This document shows, one piece after another, positions 11,075 to 40,789 of a stretch of 64,000 nt of DNA. Source of the stretch: Liolophura sinensis. Lineage: Eukaryota; Mollusca; Polyplacophora; Chitonida; Chitonidae. Both the position numbers and the translations under genes were made by a program. The notes under the pieces were generated by a model. It saw only the letters and a list, made by a program, of their open reading frames with translations. It did not search any database and was not told the origin of the DNA. The stretch's first letter is position 1. The number at the start of each line of letters is the position of its first letter. Location: positions 74,676,028 through 74,740,027 of the forward strand of contig NC_088295.1 of assembly GCF_032854445.1 (NCBI RefSeq), in the 5' to 3' direction.

Positions 11075-13620
11075 CTAAAACCCGCTGCCATGATTACGAG
11101 AAACACCTCTGTGTGCACATAGGCACATATATACAAGTAACAATAGAACTCCAAAGAGCGCCACAAGTCAAATTTAACTGTCAGACAGTCAACAACAACC
11201 ACTGGATAAAGTTTGTTCAACCATGGAGTGCATAGGTAGAAAGAATTTCCGTAACTTGATAGTTAGTTACATGTAGAGTTCATTATATCACTGTAGACAA
11301 TCACTCTGATACCATTCAAATGTACACCGCAGGCAATCGTTAAATGCCACCTGATACATACACAGCTAACTTTATGAGCAACAGCCACGTGCTGTAACTG
11401 CTATCAGTTCATAATATGTATCTACAATGTACACATATACCAGGGCATGATCCTCAGAACTTGTGTAAACTTGTCAACATACACATCCATTCAGTCCTCC
11501 TGAATACATAAACTTGTGGGTCAGCTGCTGAATTTCAAGTCTATTTCTTATGGCTGCTTTTGTTGTTTTTAACACGGTTTTTAAACCCTATTATGTTTCA
11601 TATGAAACCTCGAATCGAAAGCCCCCCATAACACAAGCTCTTCTTTAACTTTCAAGCTGCTTTTAACACAACATAAAATACTAAATGACTGTGGCACGAT
11701 TTTCGAGTTAACAAACCACTGGGTACCGGTGATTTGTTTCATAGGACAAGCTTACCTATGCAGAACTCCCTTTCTCAACGGTTAATCTCATCCGTCCTGA
11801 ACAACACACCTGTCACATGCCCAAGCCTTTGATGTGTGTAGTAGCTGTCCGTAGTTTAGAGGGACACAATGAAATCTGAAGGCACAGTTCTTTAAATTTT
11901 GGCTGAGATTTTGTAGAGCAAACAGAACGACTAAAGTGAGATCAGAAAACATCTGCCAGGCAATAAAACCAACTCCTCTTATTTCTTGCAAAAGCCAGAA
12001 GTAACACAGTGGTTAGATGGAGAATGTGCCTTCAAGTGGAGGCTGTTCCTTACATCAGAGGGCTGGAGAAACATGATACAGGTGAGTTCAGCTCATAAAC
12101 AGCCCTGTTCAGGCACCGATGGTAATTACAGACTTTAACCAAATATCTTCCCCTCAACCCATTCTTCTGTCTCCCTGCTAACTCAACACAAAGGTGTACT
12201 TCCCCTCAGAAATCCTACCACACAAGCCACTCCTTTCATCAAAACTATCACAAGTTGTTTACCATTCTCACTTTATTTAACACATAATTTTGTAACCTTA
12301 ACATTAAACATGTATTTCTTTCCCTTCATTGTCAGCACCTACATGTACTTGAAAGTCTGAGGAGGAAAGTGTCTTTCAGTTTGTGTGTTACTAAATACAA
12401 TCTTTATGTTGTCACTTCTGTAAAGCAAACAGAAGACAAATCTAATTTATCTATTTCATTGTTTTCATTTGTTACTTACAAGAATGCGATAACAGTCAGT
12501 TTTATGGGTGGAAGACAGTAGAAACCCAATGTTTATAAGGTTACTGACGAACTTTCCATGTGACATACTGATACGCATGCCATATTGGTGCAAGTCAAAC
12601 GGTGACTGCTTCCACCATCACCTTCAGCGGTAAGCCTCACACACAATGAAAATGGGGTCATAAAGACAAGATACAATCAAGCTATACTGAACAGGCTCAT
12701 CTATGAGAGCATATTTAGACAGCATGTGTAAGTTAAACTTCCCAGCCCCACACCCTTCCACCACTTTTAAGATACTTTATGCATAACACACATAATAAAG
12801 CGTATTTTAAGAGCATTATTATATGGATTACATGTAATTAAGTCATGATTACTATTTATCTTCAAAACAATGACACGCTTGCAAAGGTACATGTAGGCCT
12901 GTATCACTGTGTCTCTATGTCCAGACTTTAAAACTGTCTGTTCTCGTAAATGCCTGATGGCTCTAACCAAGAAATTCTCCACTCTCCACAAAACTGCAGC
13001 ATAAAAAAACACATAAAATTGAGAAAAATTACCATTGTGATGGTGCACTGGGGAAATCAGAGATTGACACATTTCTCATAATGCTCATCCATTTGGCTGA
13101 AGACTGTACGTGTGCAGTAGCAGTACAACTGTGTAATACACATGACATGTCCATGACTGTGACAAGATATGCATATGTAACAATACATTATCACTACGAG
13201 CCTCATGTCCAAGAACGGTGACTCATAAACAGGCTTTCCCAAATAAAGGCAAATAACAGAATACATTTGGCAGTGTATACGCTTTTCTTACATGTATGAG
13301 TCAATGAGGTCTGCCCTACCAAACCTTATCCAAATGGACAGCCGGAAAGTGACAAAAACACTGAAAATATTCCAGGCTTTTGTATGATCATAGTTTGGCA
13401 AGTCATGTTCTGGCTAAATCATTACAATGGTCTTTGATGTGAACCCCCAACCTTATAAAAGTTACAATAATTTCATCTACAAAATAAAATAGAGAAAATG
13501 TGCAAACTGCAATGTAGCCTGCCTTATGAAAACTGCCAGAAATTATATCAGTATCCCAAAGCATTACATATGTACTTTACATCTGCCATAATTTTAACAG
13601 TATAGCATGTACTGATACAT

Positions 13621-13625
13621 GTGTG

Positions 13626-13686
<61 letters not shown>

Positions 13687-13703
13687 GTGTGTGTGTGTGT
13701 GTG
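13621..13703. repeat. Compound microsatellite (AT)n(GT)n
   Basis: A pure AT run of roughly 55 bases is followed by a GT run. No coding signal; the short open frame through it reads only Tyr-Ile repeats. Confidence 0.95.
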
Positions 13704-15196
13704 AATACCACAGCAGCTTATGCTGCATTCAGTTTAGTTCCAACTTTGCAGATTTCCACAGGAGCAATACAGGACACAGGATATCACGCAACCTAACGTG
13801 GGAAACAAAAACCACACACACACATATGTAACCACTTAGTATACAAATTTCATGTGCATGATCCTCAAAAGCGCTGTTACTTAGGTGATCTTACATTTCC
13901 TCTCAGCATGGAAATCATAAACATACATTCATGAATATTAACATACATACATGTATGCTTAAAACAAACGTACTGTAAATTTGAAGTATACACAAAACAA
14001 TTTTTTCTTTGGCTGTGTGAAAAGCTTATTGTATGCATTTCCTAGCGAATATAATCTAAGAATTCTGGAACAAATATTACTTTCTGCCAGTCAATATCAG
14101 TCCAGATGTGGACATAGCTTTGAAGACTTTCCTCCACAGAAAACATGATCGCAAGTTTTAGAGCATTTACATGTGTACTCCTGGGTGGTAACCATGTAAT
14201 TAGCGCTTATGACAAATTGAGAAGGACAAGGTTGAACTGGTCAGTGTAGTTAGAGGGCACAAGCTGACCAAATCAATACTAGGATTTGTTCTACCCTGGT
14301 ACATGTACACTGTATACATCCCTGCCTCTACTGAGTCTCAGCTTACAAGAAACAAGTGGTCAGAACCTAGGAAATGTTCACATCATTAAGTAACCTTCCA
14401 AATGTATGGCATAATATCTGTGCACCCACTGTAGCCATAGCATTGATCAGAAACACTACACATCTATTCCTACAATACTTAACAGTTAATTGCAAACCTC
14501 AAAGAAGAAGAAAAAAAATAACCGCTACATTCTACCATGCAGTTATTTCAGAATAATAGCCAAATATTGTACATGTGGTTTGATGTGAATGTCCACATCA
14601 GGAGAGTTAGTTAGTTTTGCATTTATTTCATATATACAGTGCAGTGTGCTTTAATATGAGGCTACACACTTTGCCTTTAATTGTAATACTGTATAAACAA
14701 ATCATGTCCTTGAAACAAAAAAGATGTACATGTACTTTAGTATAAAACCATTCAGTGTAGATATTGTGAAGGCCTATGAGTAACACCAGTTGTTAACAAA
14801 CTATGTTTTGGGTTCCACTGAATTGGTTATTCAGTTGGATGAGAAAAACAACCACTATGCACACATAATAGGACATGTTTGTAATTTGTTAGCATTCCCA
14901 GTTTCCAGCCCCCTGGAGTGCATTATGAACAGGTTCCCAGTTGCTGTATCCATGGTCATAATGATATGAGGATATAGATCATTTTAGCCTTCATGACCTG
15001 TTGTTCAGGTTGGGTTTACACATGAATTGTACCTTGTCAAAGCATTGGCTGATCCCTAACAGAGAACTAATATCAAACTGGTGCATTTAATATGCTTTAT
15101 GAAGCATGGCCATAACTTGAATAAAAAAATGATTCTGATCGTCAACTTTACAGGTGACATTGTCACACTGCATGAAATTTAATAAAATGGAACTCA

Positions 15197-15238
15197 CATG
15201 ATGCTTCCTGAAAAAAACACATGATGCTTCCTGAAAAC
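15197..15238. repeat. Short tandem duplication, two copies
   Basis: ACACATGATGCTTCCTGAAA occurs twice in immediate succession. Confidence 0.85.
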
Positions 15239-15839
15239 TTTAAAGTCCGTGAATAACCCATGTTATATTACAAAATCCGTACTAGATAGAGAAATATCCT
15301 GGTTTCACACGACATGCACATGTGTAGTATACACTACACATATATTCCCTGCATAATGTAATAGCTTGAATACTCCAAAAAACCTGAGAAGTCAAACTGA
15401 CCTATTTTGCCAGAGTTTTACAATAAGTTATCACCTTGTCCATGCTAAGGTGCTAAGCACTATTCAGAACCAGTGCTGGATTTTCTTGGCCAGGGTGCAC
15501 GAGATATTAGGTGCACGTAACTGCCATGGCGACCAGTATTGTAGGTATTACGTTATCATGGTAATTACATGAACGTAGTGCTACGTGTGCTTTATGAAAC
15601 AGGGTCCAGATTGACAAAGTGACCAGGAAATTCTCATTCACTGTGTATGCTGGAACATTACTAATTGATATTGTGGTATAATGTGTCTCTCACTTACATG
15701 CATAGTGTTAACCAGCTACTGCAAGTGGATGGGTGAAATAGAGAACTGGTGCTATTTGGACATCTTGTTTTAAACATTTTTAACATGGAGAGATAGGAGA
15801 AAATGAAATCTGGACACCCTGGCCTGCTTTAACAAAATG

Positions 15840-16180
15840 AGTGCTTGGGTTTAACGTCATACTTAACAATTTTTCAGTCATATGACGAAAGGATCCTTAG
15901 GGTGCATGTAATGTGCCTCCTTGTTGCGGGATGGATTTTCACCGCTCTTTTATCTAGTGCTGCTTCACTGAAACGCCTAACCAAAGGCAAGTAATCTGCC
16001 CTGCCAGAGTTATTATGCTGATACGGGTTAAACAGCCTTTGCACTATCCCTTCATGCTGAACACCAAGCAAGGAAGTTAAAACTTCCTCTGTTAAGGTCT
16101 TTGGCGTGACTTGATCCAGGATTGACACTTGATCTACCGCTCCTGAAGCGGACGCTCTACCAACTATGCTATCGGGGTGG
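15840..16180 (-). mobile_element. tRNA-derived SINE, family B, with intact head
   Basis: On the minus strand the head reads CCCCGATAGCATAGTTGG then TAGAGCG, a clear tRNA D-arm/A-box, followed by a degenerate B-box (TGTCAATCCTGG). The body contains TTCCTTGCTTGGTGTTCAGC, then GAAGCAGCACTAGATAAAAG and CATATGACTG, and ends GACGTTAAACCCAAGCACTC. The body can be read as an 84-codon open frame, but a second copy at 19700 shares the same non-coding layout, so this is SINE and not a gene. This layout resembles SINEs that are widely dispersed in mollusc genomes (recollection, not a search). Confidence 0.85.
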
Positions 16181-16312
16181 TATGTAACAAAATGACTTCA
16201 AAAACCGATGGTTGGACACCCTCTTTCACATTTCTGGCAAACACCCTGCCTACATGTAAGTCATTTTCCTGCAGACCATCCTGCTGACCCAGTTCTTAAA
16301 TTTGTTAATCCT

Positions 16313-16350
<38 letters not shown>
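16313..16350. repeat. (TA)n microsatellite
   Basis: Uninterrupted TA run. Confidence 0.95.
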
Positions 16351-16351
<1 letters not shown>

Positions 16352-17737
16352 TACTACATGTTCAGGGCTATATGAAATACACAGCTCTGGATTTTTCCAG
16401 ATATACATGTAATTTTACCTAATTACACATACATGTGAACCAGACTCCATGTCATAAATGTTAAGCATAGAGACTATATTATAGGGATAAAATACATTTA
16501 TTTTCATCAATTAGGCTGTTAGATGAGTCAGTCAAGTGTCCTGGAACTGTGTGGTTGTGTGCTGACTGTTTTGTGTAAGGTTCTGTGCAGCCTGACTTTC
16601 CACATGGCTCATTGTTTAGAAGAAATACTTGTACTGGTTAGTTCACAACATGATGGTGAGTGCAAGAAGGAGTGCTGAGGCCAATTTTAGGGCCTACTCT
16701 CTAGTAACTTTAGATGTATCACGTCCTAAATTATCTACATGCCACTTACATGTAACACACATACATACCTACTTACACACTAAGCTATGCATATATATAT
16801 ATGTATAGATGTACCCTTATTCTTCATCCTTATCAACTGCCTGTGTAAACCATATTTGGAAACATTCTGAAAGAAGTATTGGGTTTAGAGTTATAATTTG
16901 CATAGCTTTAGGAAGTTTTCATCTTCAGTCACACAAACAAATCATTTTAGCCTCATTTTCATAATTTTTGTATGCGCACATTCAAATGAAAAAAAAATAA
17001 GATATTGAAGATTTACAGTACACGCATTTGATCAATTTTAACACTGGAACTTTCAGCAGTACAAAAAAAGACAACCAACATCACTTACAGTAAGCCCAAA
17101 TATTGTAGGCAGTGTTCTAAAGGCTAGTGTTTTCTTCACTTTAAACTCAAATTTGTGTGTATTCATGTCTTTTAATGTACTGTTTGCACTACAGTAAAGC
17201 TTTTTTTGTTTTTGAATTTCTCAGATAAATACTGAACTACTACAAAGGAATGACTGTACCTGTAGGAAATAATCAATCTGATTCTGCATGACTGATGTTC
17301 TGACTTACCAAAAGAATTATCCTGTTCTATATCCTCCAGCTGTTATCTATTTATGTGTGCCTTGACCTACTGATTTTCAAATACAAATATGGAGTTAAAC
17401 CTGCATGAGGACGAAGGAAATACAAATGTAAACCAACAAAGAAGGTAGTGTTAGGTATGGCCTGGGAGAAGATGGCACACCTGAGCGACACAGCCAAATC
17501 ACCTGATCTATTAACATAGTCTCTTAATACTACATTGTAAGTTCAAGGGCAATTCTCCAGAACCTAAGATTCAAGCCTAAGTCGTATAGAGGTTGCTAGC
17601 CACATCATGTACAGCTAACAAAGCGGAGGACAGCCTAGGGGGGAAAATACACATGCAGAGACAAATTATAATAACTAAAAAGTTCTTCACAAATTCTAGG
17701 AGGCTCTCTCCCTTACATAAATGCAAGTGTTGTATTT

Positions 17738-17796
17738 TATTAGTTTATTTCATTTGTGTTTTAATTAGGCAGTGCTCAAGAATATTTCCTGTGCCT
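17738..17796 (-). mobile_element. SINE family A, 3' fragment
   Basis: Only the tail end is present: T-rich tail, TTTGTGTTTTA, then CTCAAGAATATTTC. It matches the last 60 or so bases of the full copies and lacks the head. Confidence 0.65.
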
Positions 17797-17865
17797 GAAT
17801 AACCTCTAATATATAATTATTTACTTGAAGTCAAAGTGTCTCTCTAATATATTGATTGTTGGTGC

Positions 17866-18025
17866 CATCCACAGTGTACAGTGCCATCCACAACGTGTAC
17901 AGTGCAATCCACATTGTGTATAGTGCAATCCACACTGTGTACAGTGCCATCCACATGTGTATGATGCCATCCACAACATGTACAGTGCTATCCACATGTG
18001 TATGGTGCCATCCACAGTGTACAAT
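17866..18025. repeat. Minisatellite with a unit of about 20 bp
   Basis: Imperfect repeats of GTGCCATCCACA followed by GTGTACA, about eight copies. They give two overlapping Cys/Trp-rich open frames on the minus strand that are repeat artefacts. Confidence 0.88.
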
Positions 18026-19699
18026 ACAATGACATGAATACAGCTGATAAATAAATCTGATGAAGCGCACCAACATGTGCAACTCACCATTCAGAAACTG
18101 TAAACAATCTTAGATAAGCTTACCAATCAAATCATATTCTGTGAAATAAAGTTTGTTATTCAAGCACAAATATAACACATGGGTATGGCAGTGTTTAAGT
18201 GCATGTATGGGTATGTACATGAATTACTTAGTTCTTGTAAATAATAAAACATCATGTTTCAGTTTAGTACAGAGGTGTATTATTGATGGATGCTTATTTT
18301 GCATAAATCTGTTTTAATCCTCCGGCTAGTAAATAAAATCTATGGCTAAATTGTGTACTAATTCTTCTAATTTTCGGAACACCTGGTTTTCGCCAACATA
18401 CATGTAATTGTAAGAGGAATATTTAGTTCCCCTTTTTTCACATGGTCAGTACATCTAATGAAAAACATTTTCATATCTCTACTATTCCAAAAAACTGAAA
18501 AATTAGTCTGTTTGTTTAAGAAGGGAAAAACTTTGATATTTTTGAGGCAATAGTAATGTCTGCTATATTTTGTTCTAGATTATTACTATTCACTAAATTT
18601 CTTAAAACAGTGACAAATATGAAAAAATATATACATCATACATATGTACACACATATCATAAACATTTCATTTCTGTAAATTTTGCCTACTGTAACAGCT
18701 AAGACAAGTTTGCCACAGCAGCAGTTCAGTGTTCACCTACCTTTACCTGTACAATGTAGATCAGGTAACAATTTGAAGCCTTTGCCCTTGTGGTCTGGGT
18801 ATTATTCAGGTAGCAGTGGTTGTGTAAACATGAGGTGAAATGAGCAGGTGTGACAGGTGCTGCCTACCCATATGACCACAGAGAATCGTTATCATCAATC
18901 AAAACATCCAGCTTTACCCTAACCAGCCAACTGTTCAGCTTAGTGAAACTATGGAAACACAACCGTATCATTGCCATGCTCATTAGCACCAGCACACATT
19001 TGGTGTACATACATAATGAACTTCACCCAACCAAAGAAGCAAGACTTATTTAATAAAACTCGCACAAACATTTTCTGACATTACCTCCTTTCAACTAGGA
19101 TGTACATTAAAATTTTATACCATTAATTGAAAACCCTGCTTCAAACTCCTGCAATTAAATCTTCATAAAAATCCATTTACTCTTTGTATACCTGACAGAT
19201 ACATTTCTGAAGTCAAGCAATAAACCTGAGATTGATCGCTCAAACCAAATCCTTAAGACCACCTGTCACCAAGGGAGGTAACTTTAGATAGAGGTAGGTA
19301 ACTTTAGATGGAGGTAATCACATGACTATGGAAATAACATCTATAGTAAAGCCTGGTCACATTCTTGTCTTTCGTCGCTCAGCTGTTGGTGACAGTATTT
19401 GTCAAAGAGCTGTGTGATTTCATGAAAAGGAAACATCAAATCAAATGGTAGAATATTGCTGTCAACTTCCTGCTTTCGGGATTACATTTCATAGATCTGT
19501 GCCACTGAATGAGAGTTCAGCTATTATTCTTTACTATACTGTGTTTTTCTTTCAAAAATATTATTTTGTGGCCCTGAAACCTATATAAATCTATTGTTTG
19601 TGTATTCAATCTTTATAATACTACACATTATGTACATGTGCTTTTCATCTGAAAGAACATGAATAGCACCAAGCAAAGAATCAATATTTAAATACTTAT

Positions 19700-19955
19700 T
19701 GAAAGAGGAAGTTGTAACTTCCTCGCTTGGCGTTCAGCATGAAGAAAATAGTGCAACGACTGGTTGACCTGTATCAGTATAATGGCTTGGGCGGCTTTCG
19801 GTAAGGCGTCGCATTGAAGCAGCACTAGATAAAAGAGCGATGGAAATCCATCCTGCAACAAGGAGGCACATTACATGCATGAAGATTCCTTCATAGTCAT
19901 ATGACTGTTAAGTACGACGTTAAACACCAAGCACTCACTCACTCACTCAATGTTT
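19700..19955 (+). mobile_element. tRNA-derived SINE, family B, 5'-truncated, with CACT-repeat tail
   Basis: Begins within the body (AGGAAGTTGTAACTTCCTCG), continues GGCGTTCAGCATGAAG and GCAGCACTAGATAAAAGAGC, and ends GACGTTAAACACCAAG followed by CACTCACTCACTCACT. The same body is seen in opposite orientation at 15840-16180. The tRNA head is missing, as expected for incomplete reverse transcription. Confidence 0.85.
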
Positions 19956-20363
19956 AATCTATTATGAATGAGATTTTCTCCAAAAGATCTATGTGGTGTC
20001 CACAGTTTACACATGGGTTAAATGAAAGGTTTCATTTGTAGGAGTTCAACTGTAAAATGGTAACATGTAACCAACTTAATTCATAAACTTCTGATAAGGG
20101 AAAAAACTAATTTAATTTTCAACAACACCCTTCAATGAATGATCAACATTCAAATATTATAGGATGTCTTGCAACAATGCTTGTTTAATGGAAGCTTACT
20201 AACTACAAAAGAAATATCAAATCCTGTAGAATGACTTACAAAAAAAAGCAGACAGCTTACAAACACAGTGTACTTGACACATCATTCTGGATGCCTCACG
20301 GATATCGTTCAATTTATCAACCGTGTGATCTTTGAGAGGCACTTATGCTGGCTACCTCTTCAG

Positions 20364-20516
20364 TCGTAAGAGCAAGTCTGCCAGCAAGTTACAGATGATT
20401 GTGCCTCCCCTTGGCTGGTTTTCCCTGGTTTCCTCCCACCATCATACTGGCCGCCTTCGTACAAGTGAAATATTATTGAGCACGGCGTAAAACACCAATT
20501 AAATAAACAAATAAAG
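20364..20516 (+). mobile_element. tRNA-derived SINE, family A, 5'-truncated
   Basis: Starts near GTCTGCCAGCAAG and ends GGCGTAAAACACCAATT with an AAATAAA tail. The body TTTCCTCCCACCATCATACTGG matches other copies. Confidence 0.8.
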
Positions 20517-20777
20517 GTATTGTGCATATTCACTGAAAACAAGTCCTGTGGGAAAAAGAAAAAAAAATTCAATTTTTGACTGATTCAAATAAAACCTCTT
20601 TTACTCCCACAGGTCTGTCGTTGATGTTATGAATTAATCGTATCACTGGGGTTGTTAAGGTAAAATATTCGGCATGATCACAGGTTAGGCGCCGAACCCA
20701 TCGGCCTCACCATTTCGGTTGTCATCTCTACCATCATCACGTACAAACCGCTTTCTCCTCCCAATTTACACACTTAC

Positions 20778-20784
20778 CGTTCAT
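20778..20784 (-). promoter_or_regulatory. Candidate first coding segment (start codon and splice donor) of the chimaerin-type gene
   Basis: On the minus strand, ACAGCCATGAACG is followed by the consensus donor GTAAGTGT. The ATG context is good, and the segment ends with one base of a codon. That is the phase needed by the candidate exon at 10913-11074, whose acceptor leaves two bases. With all seven segments joined, the total is 711 bases, exactly 237 codons. The surrounding 20640-21010 is richer in CpG than the neighbouring DNA, as a promoter region might be, and lies about 1.4 kb from the divergent COPA start. The evidence is a splice-site and phase match only; the encoded residues (Met-Asn) are too few to test by homology. 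Confidence 0.3.
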
Positions 20785-21173
20785 GGCTGTTTTATTTCAC
20801 GGCAGACAGATCAGATGTTCTTTTGCTGGAGATTATGACCGTGTCATTGTTGTCAATCATCGGAGTGACAGCAGGAGAAAATCCACTATAAGTTCACCGA
20901 GCGACAAAATTTGGCAATCGCTGCAACCCGCATCCTTCACATTCTGATTTTTCAAACAGCACCCCCTGGTGGACAAATACTGCTGAGAAACAAGGGGCGG
21001 AAACTCGTTATTCTCAAGCAGGGCCGTCATGTCGCTACTGCTGATAGGCAGAAGATGTAAAACACTAATCAAATAAAGGAATAAAATTTTTAAAAAAGTG
21101 TCAAATGGTGTGCTTAGCCTAACGCAAAGACCTCGTCAGAAGCAATATAGAGTAAAAGGCAAACAAAAGGTAA

Positions 21174-21211
21174 ACACCACTCTAAAATAAAGTGTATAAT
21201 ATACACATCAT

Positions 21212-21291
<80 letters not shown>

Positions 21292-21351
21292 GTAAAGGTA
21301 AATACCACTCTAAAATGAAGTGTATATTATACACTTTATTTTAGAGTGGTG
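21174..21351. mobile_element. Small inverted-repeat element with an expanded (TA)n core and a palindromic right end
   Basis: ACCACTCTAAAATAAAGTGT occurs at the left (about 21177). At 21304-21350 the same word and its complement form a near-perfect 47-base palindrome (ACCACTCTAAAATGAAGTGT ... ACTTTATTTTAGAGTGGT). Between the two lies a TA run at about 21217-21288. This looks like a tiny MITE in which a TA microsatellite expanded. It sits between the candidate chimaerin start and COPA. Confidence 0.65.
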
Positions 21352-21804
21352 AAAGACCATAAAGGACTGTCCAGGACTTATTTTTTTTTACAATTTTTCT
21401 TTCTAACCAACTAAAATTGTGTTAAAAGTTCTAATTCTACAGTGGTCTGTTGTGACCGTGCAGGTATAAAAAGATCTATACTTTTAGCCTGAAGTAATTT
21501 GTTTCAAAGTCAAATCAGCGAATGCATTCATAGATCAATACGTAAATACATTTTGAATGATAAGTGCAGCAGTCGAATGTGTGGTAATTTAGCAAAAACC
21601 TTAGGTGACGTCACTGGTCCTTTTGTAGTCAGAAAAGGTCACCACAGAATAAACTGAATATTCAAATGCATTTCAGTTAACTATTTCGCCAGGGAAGTTT
21701 TTCATGGCCCATCTGATACTTACATGTTATTTATTTTAAAGTGTTTTCTTTGTCTTTAAGTGATACATGAAAGCTATGCACTATATATAAAACAAAGAAT
21801 ATGG

Positions 21805-21992
21805 TTTTAAGGATAAGGAAGAAAGATATGCAAAAAAATGGAGTCGCCCACAGCAGATGTTGGCGCTGACTTTATTTATAATTTATCAACTCGAGGTACA
21901 TATTAGAATTGTTTTTATGGCATGCAGCTTCGAGGAATGCATACTCTTTTCAATGGTATTTGATTAATATTTACATATTCTTCTCCTTTAAA
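21805..21992. mobile_element. Possible short relative of the palindromic element at 3259-3853
   Basis: The right end reads CATATTCTTCTCCTTTAA, close to the right tip of the element at 3259-3853. The left end TTTTAAGGATAAGGAAGAAA is a loose inverted match. It lies a few hundred bases upstream of the COPA start codon. Confidence 0.35.
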
Positions 21993-22226
21993 TGTTCACT
22001 CTTGTCAACCCAACAGTTCCACACGTCAAAACGCTTCATTTCCCTGAGTTGCTTCCCTTGGTTGCTTTTTGACCAATGAAAAAGCAGACAACTTACTACT
22101 TCTTAGATGACGTGTAAAGAGACAACCGGCACTTCCACGTTGGACAGTCTTCGTTGCATGAATTTTGACGCGATTCGTCTGCATCTGAGCAGGTGATTCA
22201 GCCTCCAAGAGACAGTTTGCACTGTC

Positions 22227-40085
<17,859 letters not shown>

Positions 40086-40630
40086 GCAGCTTAAGTCCCC
40101 TGACCAGAGTCAACATTTTCCATCATTGTGTGACATTCACTCATAGACTAACAGAATTCTGCTTAAGAAAAGTTATCAACAAAACAGCAGTCAGACATGG
40201 GATAAGCTGTCCATCTTCTTTGTATTAATACCACAATTCACCTTGCATATTGATCTTTTCTGCCACTTATGACTCGTTAAGAAAACTATTATACTTTTGC
40301 CTGGGACAGAAATATGAGTGGAAGGAAAACTACGCATCCAATAAAATTGCTTCAGTGATCTTATTGTGCTTACCATGGTACAGGGTTACCTACACTGTTA
40401 CTGCACTGTGTCAGAATGATCAGGTCTGTGTGATTATTACATTATTTCTGATTTTGTCAAGCTGCGATGGCTACATAACCTGTGAAATTGTATTCTGATT
40501 GATGTTCTATGACTTCAGAGATAGTAATGTGTATATGTTTATAAATACTAGATCTATTAAATATTACATACATCGCCAGTTGTGTGTTTGTTTTATTACT
40601 ACATTTACGTCGTTCTTGTTGAATAAAATA
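40086..40630 (+). other. COPA 3' untranslated region (extent estimated)
   Basis: Follows the TAA of COPA. Candidate AATAAA signals occur at 40340-40345 and 40622-40627. Which one is used cannot be told from sequence. No other gene is apparent before the minisatellite. Confidence 0.4.
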
Positions 40631-40789
40631 GCAGTTTCTGTTTGGTCTACCAGCGAAACTGAACCCTGGATAAATTTATGATCTTTACATGCTTGTTGGG
40701 AGTATGGATGTGCAGTTTATGACCAAATCACAAACTCTCTCAGTTCTCACAGCCCTGTTCATTACTTGGTACCTGTTTGCAGTTTCTTC

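Larger units (their letters stand above)
11075..20777. other. Repeat-bearing region with no recognised gene (intergenic or long first intron of the chimaerin-type gene)
   Basis: No open frame here has recognisable protein similarity or exon-like boundaries supported by neighbours. It contains AT microsatellites (13621-13703, 16313-16350), two copies of a CACT-tailed SINE (about 15840-16180 and 19700-19955), a SINE family A fragment at about 17738-17796, another copy at 20364-20516, and a short minisatellite at 17866-18025. If the candidate first exon at 20778 is real, all of this is intron. Confidence 0.6.

Noticed and set aside
15874..16128. 84-codon protein-like open frame on the minus strand
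   Set aside because: It coincides with the body of a tRNA-headed SINE that recurs, with frame-breaking differences, at 19700-19955.
16100..16180. Possible tRNA gene
   Set aside because: Good A-box but degenerate B-box and acceptor stem, and it continues into the SINE body; it is a SINE head.
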